Source: Amia ocellicauda
Taxonomy: Eukaryota > Chordata > Actinopteri > Amiiformes > Amiidae
DNA: 64,000 bases
Direction of reading: 5' to 3'
Assembly (NCBI RefSeq): GCF_036373705.1
Contig: NC_089858.1
Coordinates: 38,031,137 to 38,095,136 of the forward strand
The position numbers and the translations under genes are program-made. Below are positions 33,410 to 47,700 of this stretch, in pieces (the first letter of the stretch is position 1; the number at the start of each line of letters is the position of its first letter). A model generated the notes under the pieces. That model worked only from the letters and a program-made list of their open reading frames with translations, made no database searches and was not told where the DNA came from.

Positions 33410-35830
33410 GCAAGTGGCAGAAAAATTAAGTGGTCGGTTGCTTCCAATTCAGGGCTCAGCTCCAGTCTGCTCACTTTCCCTCCCCTTCACTGAAATAGCT
33501 TCTTTAAATATATATATATTTCAAGATTTTTTAAATAGAAACGTGAAACATCAAAGCTGCCTCTGAACCAATACCAGAGGGGGGGCAACTAAATGTACTG
33601 AAGTTTTCCTCTGAACACTGCTATCAGCAACATTGCTTTCCCTCTGCTTTTATTTGTTTTATGTATGCTACAGTAGGTAAAAAATTCCTTTCATGGAGTA
33701 CACATAATATTAGATGGTGATTTAAATATTTTCAGTCTGCTGAAACCAAACAAACCCCAGACTTGGTATGTAATTAACTGCTCACAAAATGTAGGGCATG
33801 TCAGGTGTTAAAATGGAATTGCGAAATGACACCTGAATAGATCTGGGATACAATAGTGAGATGAACAGATGCACAATTAACTTTGAATTTGCATCATAGT
33901 TAAAGCCCTGTACAAGTCTTGGGCATTTTGTTTCAAACAGCCAGACTGCAGTTTGCAGTCTTATACCTTGAGGTGTCAATCAAACCTCTCCAGTCAAGTA
34001 TACCATAAATAATAATAATCAAGTAATGTACCATAATATTCTGTAATCACACAGGGAGATTAAATAATCTCATTAATAAATAATGCATACAAATAACCAG
34101 ATGACGTAGAAGTATTTGTCTTTGCTAACAGGTCCCAGATTTAAACAAGGAAAGCAAAGGAATGTACATTCTTCAAATGCAGCTGTGGATTGCACATCTG
34201 TCTGGAATATGCCATTGTTATTGGCTCTGGATGGTCGTGAAGATGATGTTTAATGGATTGCGAAATACAGTCCCACTGCAGGAAAGCATGAATGTCTCAA
34301 AACATACTGTGTGGAGCTGGGGGCATATGAGCCCATGACCATATACTGTCCTACCCCTAGCTGAAAGAGTCTGGCCAGCATATATACACTGCTGTAGTCA
34401 AAAGTGATGAACCTTGTACCAATGGACACATAAAGTTTAAGTCTAAATGCTATACACAGTTGTAGAAAAGTTAATGGGGTTTTGAGCTTGCATACTTATT
34501 CAATTCGACACAACATTAACCTGCAATTGTTCCTTGAGATTGATATGTGGGTGGGGTGGGGTTGGGTGATCAGTTACTTCAGACAATTACTTTTACAGTC
34601 TATTTTGTCTGACTACTTTTCCCTCTGTAAAATACAGAGCAGCAAGGGCAACAGAACCCCATACAGCCTATTTTCCCTTGAAACCAAACTCTCCAGATCG
34701 TGTAGTTTCCATATTCATCTTAAAACTAATTACAAAGTTTGAACATTGCTGTACAATGTTTTGGGCACTAAATAAATAATGAAAAAAGGAAAACAATTGA
34801 AGAAAATTCAAAAGCTTTTCATATTTACACATGTACTGAGAGGGTCCAGGCACATATGTACACAAGAGGGCACCAGACAAGTAAGTTCTACCCCGAGGGA
34901 GGAATGCACAAGTCTGGTGTGTGTTCTAAGGTTCTTTAGCACCCTCTACCACAAAACTGTGTGGGACAGCACAGAGCCAGTCCGTTTCACAATTGTTTGT
35001 GACTTCTGATATTGCCGTCTTTAATTAAAATATGCTGATGAATTCCTAAGAAATGCAATATATTAAACTGCAATCTTCAGCTTTCATTTCAAGATACAGC
35101 TGGGACAGCTTAAATAGTTTAGTTGTTTCCTTATACATGAAAGTATGGATGGATTGTGTATAAAATAAAACAAGGGCTATAATACATCTTCAGACCAACA
35201 AACCTTTTTTCACCTGTGTCTGCATAACTTTTTTTGTTTGTTTTCAGTTAACCTTTTGTTCAAATTACACTCTTTGTGTAGACAAAACCCCTTACAACTG
35301 CTATTCCTTCTGGATACATGCCAACATCAATAACTTGATTTGAGTTTTTATAGCAATCTGTGATTACTTGTATTACTTAGTTTTACTAGATGGACATAGT
35401 TAAAAAAAAAAAGAAAAAAGAAAAAGTAAAATGTATAATTATTTTACTGTAATCCAGTATAGACTTAATTGTTTGCACTCAAGGTCAATCTTATGCACAC
35501 TTATTTATGTGAATATCTTAGAATGACAATTATTACACCTATTATTATTATTGTTGTTGTTGTTGTTGTTGTGTTATTATTGATATTGGTATTTGTAATA
35601 TTTTAGTTTGAAATGCATTACCCCAACACCACTGACGCCCTGTTCAAAAAGTGGTAACCTGCCCCAGATATCTGATTGAAACCAGGTGGGGTCTCTGTGC
35701 ACTTAACAAATAAAGACACAGTGTAATGAGACGTGAGAGGTACCACGTAAGGCTTCTGGAGTTGTGTGCACTTTGTTTCTTGACAGACTCGACAGCAGGG
35801 AAGCTGCTGCACAGACCTGCCAAGCTTTCC
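33410..35830. other. Intergenic stretch, no gene seen
   Basis: Upstream of the dopamine receptor. It contains a short GTT/ATT repeat at about 35541-35585 and no coding region that I can support. Confidence 0.5.
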
Positions 35831-36128
35831 ATGTGCGGAGCCAAGCCGCGGCGATAAGGATGCGGATGATGTCATTGTTCCACCGGAGTGGGCGTGGCCG
35901 GGGCTGCTCCTCTAGGCGTGACGTGCTCTGCCAGGCCAGTGAAAATGCGGGAGGTGGTGAAAGTTCCCAGAGAAACTGGGAATAAAGGGAAAAGTAGACT
36001 TCAGAAGACTTTAGTGGGATGTTTTTTTTTTTTTTTTTTGCATAAGAAAATCCTCACTGTCATAGTCGGACAGCGCCTGTCTTTAGGTGTACATAGAAGG
36101 AAACGAAGCAGTTGACTTCCCTGGGAAA
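35830..36128 (+). promoter_or_regulatory. Candidate CpG-rich promoter and noncoding exon, possibly loxl2 exon 1
   Basis: A stretch richer in CpG than its surroundings (GCCGCGGCGATAAGGATGCG, GGGCGTGGCCGGGG, a TGACGTG half-CRE) is followed by an 18-base poly(T) at 36022-36039. It ends in a strong donor, GGGAAA^GTAAGTATG, at 36128/36129. The first coding exon of loxl2 begins with an acceptor 50 bases before the ATG, so a noncoding exon is needed upstream on this strand. The link is inference from position and strand only. Confidence 0.35.
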
Positions 36129-36350
36129 GTAAGTATGCATGGATTTAAATTGATTTAAGATGAAGCGTGACCATTTTTCCCCCATGCATTGTTTTGCAGG
36201 TACATCTTTTTCTTTTATTTGTCTTCTTCCACTGCAGAAATGATTGTTTTAGTCCTAAACGTTGGTAAGGGAAACTCAGTTTGTCACTTTGTCACAACAT
36301 ACATTGCTCTTAGAAGGTATTAGTGGTTTTACTTTAATGTACTGAAGCAA

Positions 36351-36457
<107 letters not shown>

Positions 36458-36459
36458 AA

Positions 36460-37633
36460 TTTAAAAGCACAGCTCACAGAAACGGCTGTTTACAGTGGTC
36501 ATGGAATATGTTGCAAAAAAAAAAAAGAAATAATAATAATAAATAAAAAAATCTTGTTTCACTGCTTGGCACAACGGTGAATTATTTGGTTGGTTTGCCT
36601 GCAAGCACCGAGATGATGAAATGTGCATAATCTGGGGCTTTTCAAATTGCTTTGAAAGTGTTTTTCGGTCCACCAAGTGTCATACCATTCATTATTTGTT
36701 AAGGCAGACAGATTAACTTTTCGTTTTTACTTTGGCTTTATGTGAAATACTTGTGAAATGTACTTCCTTGTCTATATACTCTAATATGCTGTATTCATAT
36801 ACCGTAATGAATGTTTGCTTTCTTGCACAGACCTTCTCTCTGTAGATTTGCCTGGTTTGGTGCCAGTATGACATTTTAATAGTAATGAATCAATTTTTAA
36901 ACTTGTGCTTGTCCTTGTTGATAATGTTTTTCTTGATGTACCATAAGTTAGACAAAAAGCAGCTTATAGAGGAATACTGTTATCTAGGTTTACAAAGTTA
37001 TGTTGTTTTTAGGTTCAGGTTTTAGTCCCTGAGTTCGTATTCTTATATGAATAATTGTGTGTGTATATATGAGTAACAGTGGTCGGTGCTGTTTTGACTT
37101 AATTTTAAGTCTCCCATAATTTCCATAATTTAACCATAGAACTACTTGAGCTTGACATTTGGTTTATATAGTTTTATTTATTGCAATGGAAGTTAGTTGG
37201 GAATGCACTGTAGTCCAAGGAAGATTGCTTTTGCATTTTGTTGTAGTTCTATTGTAGCTCTTAGTAGTTTCTGTATATCTTTCAGTACTTCCCCCCTCAG
37301 CATGATTATCAAGACTGTGAACATAGTGATATACAGTAGACTTTGCTTACTTATAATTATGAGGTTAAATAAAACAGACAAGTAAAAGGAAGAAAGGCTG
37401 AACTGTACCTGGGTTGTACATTTTTCAATGAAAGGTACAATCACTGTCTCAACGGAAGTAAGCTTAAAGGAAAAAGCCTTTCCTAACATCTTAAATCATA
37501 AAACAGAAGTCATGGGCAATCATTTTGGCATTTCGTATCGACAAAAACATCTATTATTGTGTGTCATTTTAATCCTTTCCTATTTCTTACCAATGGAAAG
37601 ACTGAATTGAACACAAGAACATTTCTCAAACAC

Positions 37634-37693
<60 letters not shown>

Positions 37694-40600
37694 AAAACTT
37701 CTGACAAACTGGTTTGTCATGCACAGGCTATTCAGCACTACTGTTAATTTCTGCCCCAAATTAAACTTGCCAAAATTAAGCATTGTTCATTACTGGTAAC
37801 CAATGCATTTTGTCTGATTTTATTTCAATTGATTTGGAAAGAATGAAAATGTTGCAAATCCAAACTAAACAATCCCACTTTGCTGATAGGTTAAAGCTAC
37901 TGGGACTAATTTATAATTATTTTTTAAAATCTTGTATTCTTGACAGTCATAATGTTTCTTTGCTTCTGCTGATATTCTTGATTTTTATTTGTTGTTTTGT
38001 TTTGTGTGTTTTTTTTTTGGTTTCTCGTTTACAGGAATCCTAATGAGCCATATAGTTTCAGGTTGCGGTTGCATAAAAGGATGATATCAGTTACTTGCAA
38101 TTTGTACCATATCACTTGTCATGCAATGACAGGTGTTCCTCATAACAGAAGGACGCGAAAAAAGGTTTATATTCCCCCTTTGCATGCCTAAGCATGCAAG
38201 TTAAAGTTAAAAAACACTCAACATCAAATAAAGCTCTTCAGGAGATCTGTAGTAGCAGGATTAGTGAATGCTCTTTTCATAAAACACACAATTTAAAAAG
38301 ACTGGGATTGATCTTAAGTGCTAATGTATTTATTCTTGCATGGGTTAAGTATGAAAGGTGAGAAACAACAGCTGCTTTAAAGAGGGGAGAAGAGTCATAC
38401 TGCATTATAACTGTGGTATTAATATCCTTCAGCTGGACAGACAGCTTTGTTGTGATCAAAGTTCATAGCCGTGAAGCCAATATGGTAGTTTTTATGGCCT
38501 GTGTGATATTTTTAAATGTCTTCCTGGTCGTGAGATTTTCCATTGGTATACTGCAAAGTTCTCTGATATCATTGCTTGTTAGAAGAAGGTATGGGTCTGA
38601 GAATGCTTTCTTTTGTCTGAATTATGGAAAAGAAGGAGAGCAGTAGATGTTTTGCAGCACCTCTGGAGTTTTTTCCTAGCTGGGAGGTGCCAGACTTCTT
38701 CTACCCCCAGCTGAGGTGAAAAAGGTTAGAAGTGTAGTTGGCATAGCGATGGCATTTCCTCTACTAAAACTGGCTGACCCTTGAATTCTTGCCAGTTCTC
38801 CCTGCTGCTTGGTGGGGGGGAAATGAGCGATTAGCAGTCCTTCTCAAGTCTCAGAGAAAGGATAATTACTGTCCCACAAACAAGAGCCCATTCTTCTGAC
38901 GTGATTGCAGAGCTGCCGTGGAGAACAGCAGGGCCAGGATGAAGCTGTGTTTAAAATCAGAATTCCCTCATTACAGGCGCACAAAGCCTGCAGCAGAGAG
39001 AGGAGTTATAAATCTAACAGTGAGTTATTTCGGTTCCCCTTCCTACCCTCTCGCCAGTGGGAGTCTGCGCTTCCTGCAGACTTCGAGTTGTTCTCTTCTG
39101 CGCTGCCGTTGCTAGGAGATCACCTTCAATTGCACCCATTGCTTTGCAGTTGAAAATGACAGTGGTCTGTTTGTTATCATGCCTTGGCACTTAACCCAGG
39201 ACTCACCGGATCTAGGACCTTTGCAACGCTGATCCAAGAGCAGTTATGGTCCGCTACAATTCTTCCCCCTGGATGTGTATTTTTCCCATCAACCATCCAT
39301 GCCTGAGACACCCATGGGAAGATGGTCAGTGTTGGAACCTCCTGTGATGGCAAACATCTGTGCAATGGTAGCTCCCACTTGGCCACCGATAAAGAAGCCC
39401 TTCTGGAAGTCTCTGACGTGGAAACTGTGACAGGATCTAGTCTACACACTTTTAACTAATCAAATCACCAAGACTTTGAGACTGGATGGCCTTCCAAAAT
39501 CTACAATCTAGTTGGTAGTGGAGGCATGGCTCTTCAAAGTCCTATGTTCCACGCTGAGCTTATCAGGTGGTCACACTATGAAGATACATATACACATTTA
39601 ATTAAATCCTCTAGGCTAGGCAGGATTCTCCATTTGTATTACTTTGTGTTGGATTCATAATATCTGTGTGGCAAGATGGGTTTCCAAAGGGTTAAACAAG
39701 GAAGCCAGGCCAATTCTGCAGTTTAAATAAGTGCAATGTTAAAAAGGAATCTGCAGGAATCATGAGCAATGAAAACAAGACATGATGAGTGGACTAGAAC
39801 TTTCTCCTTCACTCTCCTGTCAGAGTCTAGGGGCCAACTGCCCTGAGGCTGCTGTGTAATCGGCTGTTTGCCACGTCTGACAGAACGCTTAGAAAACCAA
39901 ATATTCCAAATGTCAGTCCCTGTAGCCCCAGGGGATTGGAGGTGCCTGTGCTCGCCAGAGTTAAAGTGAAAGAGAGAAACGCACAGCCAGCAGGATCCCA
40001 TATGTGTGGGAAATTGAATGCGGATGACGATCTGTAACAGGTTACATGCGATTTCCGTTAAGTGTGATAAAATGTATACTAGTGTAATGATGTGGTGTGA
40101 TTTTAAGAAAGAAGGTACAAGAATATGATCCCCAGTCAAATGAAAATAAAGTCCTGGCGCAGATTTCATTTCCTTTGAATTGGTATCTTGTGCAGAAAAC
40201 TCCCAAAGTGACCTTGCTGACATTTTACACACAGTCCGCACACAAAGACACTCTTCAACATGATAATGTAGTGGTTCCAGACATTTATTAAAAAGAAAAA
40301 TATATTCATAACATGGTGGATATTTTGAGTTCTTCATTTTCTAATGGAAAGTACTGAATGTCATACTGGTTCTCTTTCAATTCATTGGCATTCTCCTCAG
40401 TCCCCAAGTCCCCAGTATTGCAGATATGTTGAAGCTGTGTTTGCTCACCAATAATAAAAACCATCAGCTCTCTTTTATAAGATAAATTCTGTGGTATTTT
40501 TTTACATTACTTGCCTTTCTAACTACAACCGAATGGAAGTAGACTAGACTAGAGTCAGTGTTTAGTCTAGGTGTAGATTTTTTTATTTTCTGAACGAACC

Positions 40601-41344
40601 CATTTGTGTGGTGTTGTACTTCTTGAAAACCAAAGAGGGTGGGTCTGTTTTTGTGCGTGTGTGTGTGTGAAGTCATGCGCGAGCTAAACTTCAACCCTCA
40701 TATGCAATTCCCTTTTGCTTAGCTCTAAGTTTATGCATTGGGGTGCTCAAAGGATGTATACCATATCACAATGATTTCTGTGTCCTTGATTTCTACAGTC
40801 TTGTTCTAGGCTCTGTTTATTTATTTATTTTTTAACTTTTTGATTACCATAGGGAATAATTAAACTCTTGGGCTTGGAAAGGAAGGAAGTGTGCTGTCAG
40901 CCTTGCTTTTGGATCTTGCGGGAGAGTCTGCTTCTTTTCTACGACTTTCACTTCTTCAAAGCTGTCAGCCGAACCTTTTTTTATCTTCACCAGAGAATCT
41001 GAGTGAAAGCACGCTAAGTTCACTCGTAGTAAAAGACAGCCAATTATTGTCTAACAAGCCGATGGTCATTCCAACAGTGTTTGCACTAGGACCACTTTAT
41101 CTCTCCCGTGAAATCAGACAAAGCATTCCAGCAACAGCGGTTATTTACAGGTCTAAAACGATTGTTGTTAAATAAATCCATAAAAAAAAAAAACCTTGAG
41201 CGAAACTGGGTTGTTTACATTGACATGCTATTCATGGTACCTTAGTGGTTTAACCTGGAACACTCCATCAGTTTTCCACCCTTTCCCCCTAGAGCCCAGA
41301 TGAGTAACTTGTTTTGTTTGTTTGTCATTTTTCCTTCCCCTCAG
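36460..41344. other. Stretch before loxl2 coding exon 1, no further gene seen
   Basis: It is intronic if the 36.1-kb exon belongs to loxl2. It contains a long TTTC repeat, listed separately. Short open frames near 38.4-39.4 kb show no recognisable domains. Confidence 0.45.
37635..37694. repeat. (TTTC)n microsatellite
   Basis: About 15 perfect CTTT units. Confidence 0.95.
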
Positions 41345-41737
41345 GAAACCCTTGATGCTACACTGAAAGAAAACGTCTGTGGGAAGTATTCACCATGCCA
41401 GTGTCTGCGCTCTTCCATTTGGTTGCTGTCCTTTGGCTGACCCTGCAGTGCCAAGCCCAGTATGAGCAGTGGGGCTACCCTCAGGGCTACCCAGAGCCTG
41501 CCCAAGAGCACTACCAAGCCCCCCAGCTCCCCCCTGACACCCCCAAGATCCAGCTGAGGTTGGCGGGTGACAAGCGGAAGCACAACGAAGGCCGCGTGGA
41601 GCTGTACTACAACGGGGAGTGGGGCACGGTCTGTGACGACGATTTCTCTATCCACGCCGCCCACGTGGTGTGCAGGGAAATGGGTTACCTAGAAGCCATC
41701 TCCTGGTCCCCAGCCTCCAAGTACGGCAAGGGAGAAG
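41345..41737 (+). CDS. loxl2: loxl2 first coding exon
   Basis: Acceptor TTTTCCTTCCCCTCAG ends at 41344, and the ATG is at 41395 in a good context (ATTCACCATGC). The exon ends GGAGAAG^GTAGGA, leaving phase 1. It encodes the signal peptide and the first two thirds of SRCR1. Confidence 0.93.
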
Positions 41738-44700
41738 GTAGGATTGGATGTCAATATATTACACACATGTCGAATCAATTAGCTCAGCCAACTAGAGGCA
41801 CATGGCCATCCCTAACGTCCTAAAACTGTGAAACTGATTCCCGTTTGTAGGGCTGAACTCTGAACATTTAGTGTGTGTTATGCTTTCTTTTCTCACTTGT
41901 AAGGCAGTGTTTCCGTGACTTCCCCCGGATGAATTCCGTAGCCATCCAATCCAGCTCGCCAGAAAGTGAGACGTTCTTGTCCTGTGCTAATTTACAACCC
42001 CCGACTTATGATTATACTTAATCCTCTTTGTGTGGATCGCCCAGCTCCATAAATCAGCACGAGAGCAATAAAGACAGCACTGGATCTGCGGAGGGCTCTA
42101 GTCTTTTACACTGATATTGGAAGTGGGGTCTTAATAAAAGCCAGATGATGCCGAATTCAAAGTTTCACTTATTTTACTGCTCTCCAGTTTTTTGAAGTTC
42201 GTTCACCTCTCGTGAAGAGGTTGTTGTTTGTGGTGGAAACAGTGGAAATGTTGCAGCTATGTAGCTCGTAAAGGTGTGCTGGAAAGTCCCCTGCATTTAA
42301 CCAGATGAGCTTGGGATCATTGTGCGATTGAGTTGCTTGCCGAGACTGTGTCCGTCCCAGTACTGTTACAAAGAATGGGAAAATACAACATGGGCCTATG
42401 ACTCATTTCCTTAACCTCCCTGCTTGACTGATATTTCAGTCCCACTGAGCCCCAGTTTAAAAGAACCAATATCATCTTTGCAATTTCTATATAAAAAAAC
42501 ATAAACATCAGAAAGAAGTTCCTGGCCTCATCCAAAGGAATTATTGTGGTAGGAAGCTGTAGCTATTCAGCCTCAAAATGTCTCCTGCAATAAAAAAAAG
42601 AAGTCACATATGTAATTTAGTATATGTGTATATGATCTTAAATGTTATCTAGTGCAAAACAAGATGTCAAAGCAATGCATTCACAGTGGGTGTGTGAATT
42701 GAGAACTTCGGGGAGAAAAAAATTATGTTTGGGCAAAGTCTGTGTATTTGATCAATTTCAAGTCTTGCCTTTAATAAAGCACATATGTTCTACACTTGCT
42801 TGTGAACTAAACACCACCGTTTCTGTCTGACAATACAGTGGAAAATGGGCTTAGGAGATGTGAAGAGATTGGAGGTTTCTCTCCAGCTGGATGCAAAATA
42901 ACCACCCTGTTCCCCTGTTTGGTTTCAATTTCACTGGTTTTAATTAAATATAAGATTCCCAGTAAAATCCTAATATGGCTTCAGGAGCTCAATGTATGCA
43001 ATCCCTCATCCTGAGACCCAGCTTCACCGTATGTTTGTGGTTTGATGTCCCTAGTGATCTTCAGCTGCCCCTTTCCAGGAGTTGTGTTCACCATTGATAT
43101 CCATGCTTTAATTTAATTGGCTGGTGTCTCTGTGTTCGGATGTACTATGTGCATATTTAAAGGACTGCCAAGTTATCCCATAAGACTGGAATTCGAAGCC
43201 TCTCAACCAGACCTGTTGAATGAGCTCTTACATAATAAGCTGGAAATTAATTAATGACTGCTTGAGATTACAAGCAGGATTAGTCAAGTGTTTTGTTATT
43301 AACAACTGTCTCTATTAGAAACTAAATCACTCAACTACATTCCAGAGAAAACAGGTAGAATCGGGAGATAAGTTTCATTAAGGAAACTAGTGGTTCCCGA
43401 TCAGAATGTATCATCCATTCTCCTCTTTGTTTTAGGTCGTATATGGATGGACAATGTCCACTGCACAGGCAAGGAGAAGACCCTGGCACTGTGCACCTCC
43501 AATGGTCTCGGCGTGTCCGACTGCAAGCACACTGAGGACGTGGGAGTGGTGTGCAGCGACAAGAGGATTCCCGGCTTCAAGTTCATCAGCAGTCTGACAA
43601 ACAACATTGAGGTAAACCTGCCCTTCAGCTCATAGCATTGCCAAGCTTTACTGCTTATTCACGTGTAACTGTGAGTACACCATTGGGTTGGAATCCCACC
43701 TTGGGCATGGATTTGTACAGTGTCCTTAGGCTGGAAACTGCTTAATAGACAGTCCTGAAATCACATTTGCTGCGGAAATGACTATAAACCCAAAATATTT
43801 GTACATACTACTTTTTTTTGTTTTTTATTGCAACACTAGTACATACTACAATGTTACAAAACTACGCCTTGATGTCACACACTACACCGCCACCGTTCCC
43901 ACTTTTGGGTATTTTCAGTCTTGCCTGCATTCCCCTCAGATTGTGTTGCTCTGCTTTTCCGTGCTTTTAGTCAGCTGCTGCACTTTGATTTGTGTACTTA
44001 CTATAATTTTCTTCATTTTCTAGTATTACGATTATGACTTAACCATGTTATCGAAAATAAAATAATCTGGTACAAGTGAATCTACTTCACAGAGTTCAAA
44101 GAAAGCGATGACTATCACAGAAATATGAAGTGTAGAAGTGTCAACTGTTGGCCGCATGTTTGCTGTTAACAAGTCCACTGTATGCTCCATTAAAAGCAAA
44201 GAAAAAAGTCAGTTTGTTGAATATTTATATGGAATTGATATGGAATTTTAAATACATTAAGCTTACTGTGCTTTATACACGTAATCTATAGTATGTATAG
44301 TATATCTAGTGCTCAGTTCACACATTTTCATTTGCTTTTCACTGTTTTCTATTTTTTTCCTAGATTTGTTTGGCCTGAGAACTGTAATTTAAGGGTTAGT
44401 GTTAATATGTGGCAATATGAAGGTTGCATATTAAGTGGGGGCAGTATAATCACCTCAAAATGCTGCGCATTCCTATATATATTTATTTATACATAAAAAT
44501 ATATAATCTCATCACTATCTCCATCAGCCCATATCGATCCACTGCTGGATGGAGGCCTCCCCAAGATGTTTCCACTTGCTTCGATCTACAGCTTCTATTT
44601 TCCACGCCACGCCTGCAAAGTGTATGATTTCATCTTCTATGTGGTCGTCTTCTAGGTCTTTTTTCATTTCTTGGGATCCATTCAATAACTTACTTTGTCC

Positions 44701-47700
44701 ATCTTTGATCTGTTCTTCTTGCAGTGTGTCCGACCCATTGCCATTTTAAAATTTTCACTGTTGTTCACAGATCCATTAATTTATTTTCATTATTTTCTTG
44801 TTATTCCAAGCACACATCTTTCCATGCTCTTATGTGTCATCCGCAGTTTCTGTATCATTTGTGCATTTTGTGACCAGGTTGCACTTCCATAATTGAGCAC
44901 TGGTTGTATGCATTGAACAAATATTTTACTCTTGAGTCAAGTGGGTAGATTTCCTCAACAGTGTGCTGATTCTTCCAAATGCACTCCATCCCATTTTTAC
45001 TCTTCTTCTGATTTCTTCCATAATATCTCAGTCTGCACTAATTTGTTTATATACAGTTAGGTCCATAAATATTTGGACAGTGACACAATTGTCATCATTT
45101 TGGCTCTGTATGCCACCACAATGGATTTGAAAGGAAACAAAGTTGTGCTTTAAGTGTAGACTTTCATCTTTAATTTGAGGGTAGTTACATCCAAATTGGG
45201 TGAACGGTGTAGGAACTACACCTATTTTTATGTGGTCCCCCCAATTTTAGGGGCTCAAAAGTATTTGGACAAACTAACATAATCAATCATGAATTAAATT
45301 GTGCGTTTCAATACTTAGTTGCAAATCCTTTGCAGTCAATGACTGCCTGAAGTCTGGAACCCACAGACATCACCAGATGCTGGGTTTCTTCTCTGGTGAT
45401 GCTCTGCCAGGCCTGCACTGCAGCTGCCTTTAGTTCCTGCTTGTTCTTGGGGCGTTTTGCTTCAGTTTTGCCTTCAGCAAGTGAAATGCTGCTCAATTGG
45501 ATTCAGGTCAGGTGATTGACTTGGCCATTGCAGAGCATTCCACTTCTTCACCTTAAAAAAGTCTTGGGTTGCTTTCGCAGTATGATTCGGGTCATTGTCC
45601 ATCTGCACTGTGAAGCGCAGTTTTGAAGCATTTGGCTGAATCTGAGCAGATAATATAGCCCTATTGATTTCTAAGGCAATGTTGTTTCCTTTCAAATCAA
45701 TTGTGGTGGCGTACAGAGCCAAAATGATAAAAATGTTGTCCTTGTCCAAATACTTACGGACCTAACTGTATATAATATAATATAATATAATATAATATAA
45801 TATAATATAATATAAGTATTTAGTGTTTCCAATTCTGAGTAGTGGGGGGTGTGATAAGATATTTCAATCCAAATCCAAATTCCATGCAAATATATCTCTT
45901 TTGGTATTGCATGGATTTCATTCACTGTTTTATTCTTTCTGAAGTACTTTCATTGAAGTCTTGCTGCTAAACTGTTAAAGTATGAAAGGGTCCCGAAAAA
46001 AAACAAAAAACTGTTCTTCTTGTAACCTTAGATTCAACCATTTTGATCTGAGGGCAGCACAGTGCATTTTCACTGGGGATTTGCAGTTGAGAAGGACTTT
46101 GATAAAAAGCAGCAGACCACAGGGAAGAAAGATATTTTAGGAGGGCGGGCGTTTATTTGCCATTATCTCACCTCAAAGATATTTAAGGTGTTGCTCCATG
46201 GCCCTGTAACCCACAAGGCCTCAGCATTGCTCTGCCTAAATGAGTCCTGATGAATGATACAGCAGCAGCAGCCCCCAGTCTGTCTGTGATTCACAGTATT
46301 CCTGTAAAGGATCCATGTAACAGCATCTGACTTAAAATACGGATGTTAAAGTTACTCATATTCAAAACATTACAAATCCACTTTGACACCCTCTCTCTGT
46401 TTGTCATCTAGTGATTTTTATCTGTTGGGCCTCGCTGGTGCATTTTCTCACACAGCCAAGAGGAATGCACACTTATTCAGACTTGGGAACTCCATTCTAA
46501 CCTCAGAGTCCAGCTGCATTGGGAAGAAACCAACCTCCTTTATCCCAGTCACAGTCCTGCTCCATTGTGCATTCCTCCCGCTCTGAGTCACAGTTCTGTT
46601 TTCCAAATGAAACCATGGAACCAAAGAGATCATGCTTACAAATTGCTTGTACACCTTATATAGCAATGTAAAACTACCAACAGGAAAATGCACTATAAAG
46701 TTAAAAAGAAACACCACACACAGGAGTAAAACAGAAAATCAAAGAGGATAGTCTTGGATGTTTGTTTCTGTCTGTGTGGAGACTTGAATTCTTTTCCATA
46801 AACCAACTCTGGGATCAACTTGAGTGGTCAATGGACAATCACACAGAGACCCAATTCTAGTGAGTTGCTAGGGAAGTATTGGAAGAATGGGACACTATTC
46901 AATCTATGAGAGAGATGGCAGCTGTGATTCAGAACAAGAGTGGGCCTACACCCTAGGAAATGCATTGCAAACAGCTGTCTGTTGGCCTTTTTGTTAACAC
47001 ACTTTTGGTGTCTCAGGCTTTTTCAGAAGCTGGTTCACCTGTGATTTAATGTCAAGTCAATGTAGAAGCAGCCAATTCAAGAATGGAGAAACACATTCAT
47101 GTCTGGCACTGTAGAGCATGGTTGGGGTCAGTTCCGCTTGTGTTTTTCAGACCCATTCCCAATTACAAGATCCAGTTCTCTTTGCCATTGATGTAATATG
47201 CTCTCCTGGAATTGGAGTTGAATTGAAAAAGAAATTACAGACAGAAGTGGAATGGAAAAACTGGAATTGACCCCAACCCTGCTTTAGAGAAAAATAAATA
47301 AAGGAAATAGCAAGGAAATTAATGTATCAGTCTGACACTCATTTAAGTCTGATCCGGCTACTCTGACAAGTGTTCATTCAACTTTATGGCACTGGATATA
47401 GAGGAAACAGGGAGATGTTTGTGAGAAGCTACAAAAAAGGGCACAGAAAAGTCTAGACGGGGACAGCCTCTGATGGCTACAGCAAAGGTATTTACTGAGA
47501 GCATCTAGCTCAGCTTTTCCATTCCTCACACTGTACCGTGGGCTTCACTAATGGCTTAAACATACCAAAGATCTGTTCATGTTAGACCTCTCTCAATGCT
47601 CTGTGAATTTTAATAAGATGAATCACAGCTGCTCTTGCTGTCTATGGGGAACTTATGACATCAAGTCTCCTGTGGTCTGTTGAGAGGAGAGGAGAGGAGA

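Noticed and set aside
39177-39449. A 90-codon - strand frame with GGRIVADHNCSW
   Set aside because: No family match that I recognise, and no splice or promoter context. It could be a repeat remnant.
39723-40337. A 204-codon - strand frame, the second longest open frame in the window
   Set aside because: The composition is that of translated noncoding DNA, with no domain, signal peptide or repeated motif. It is likely chance.
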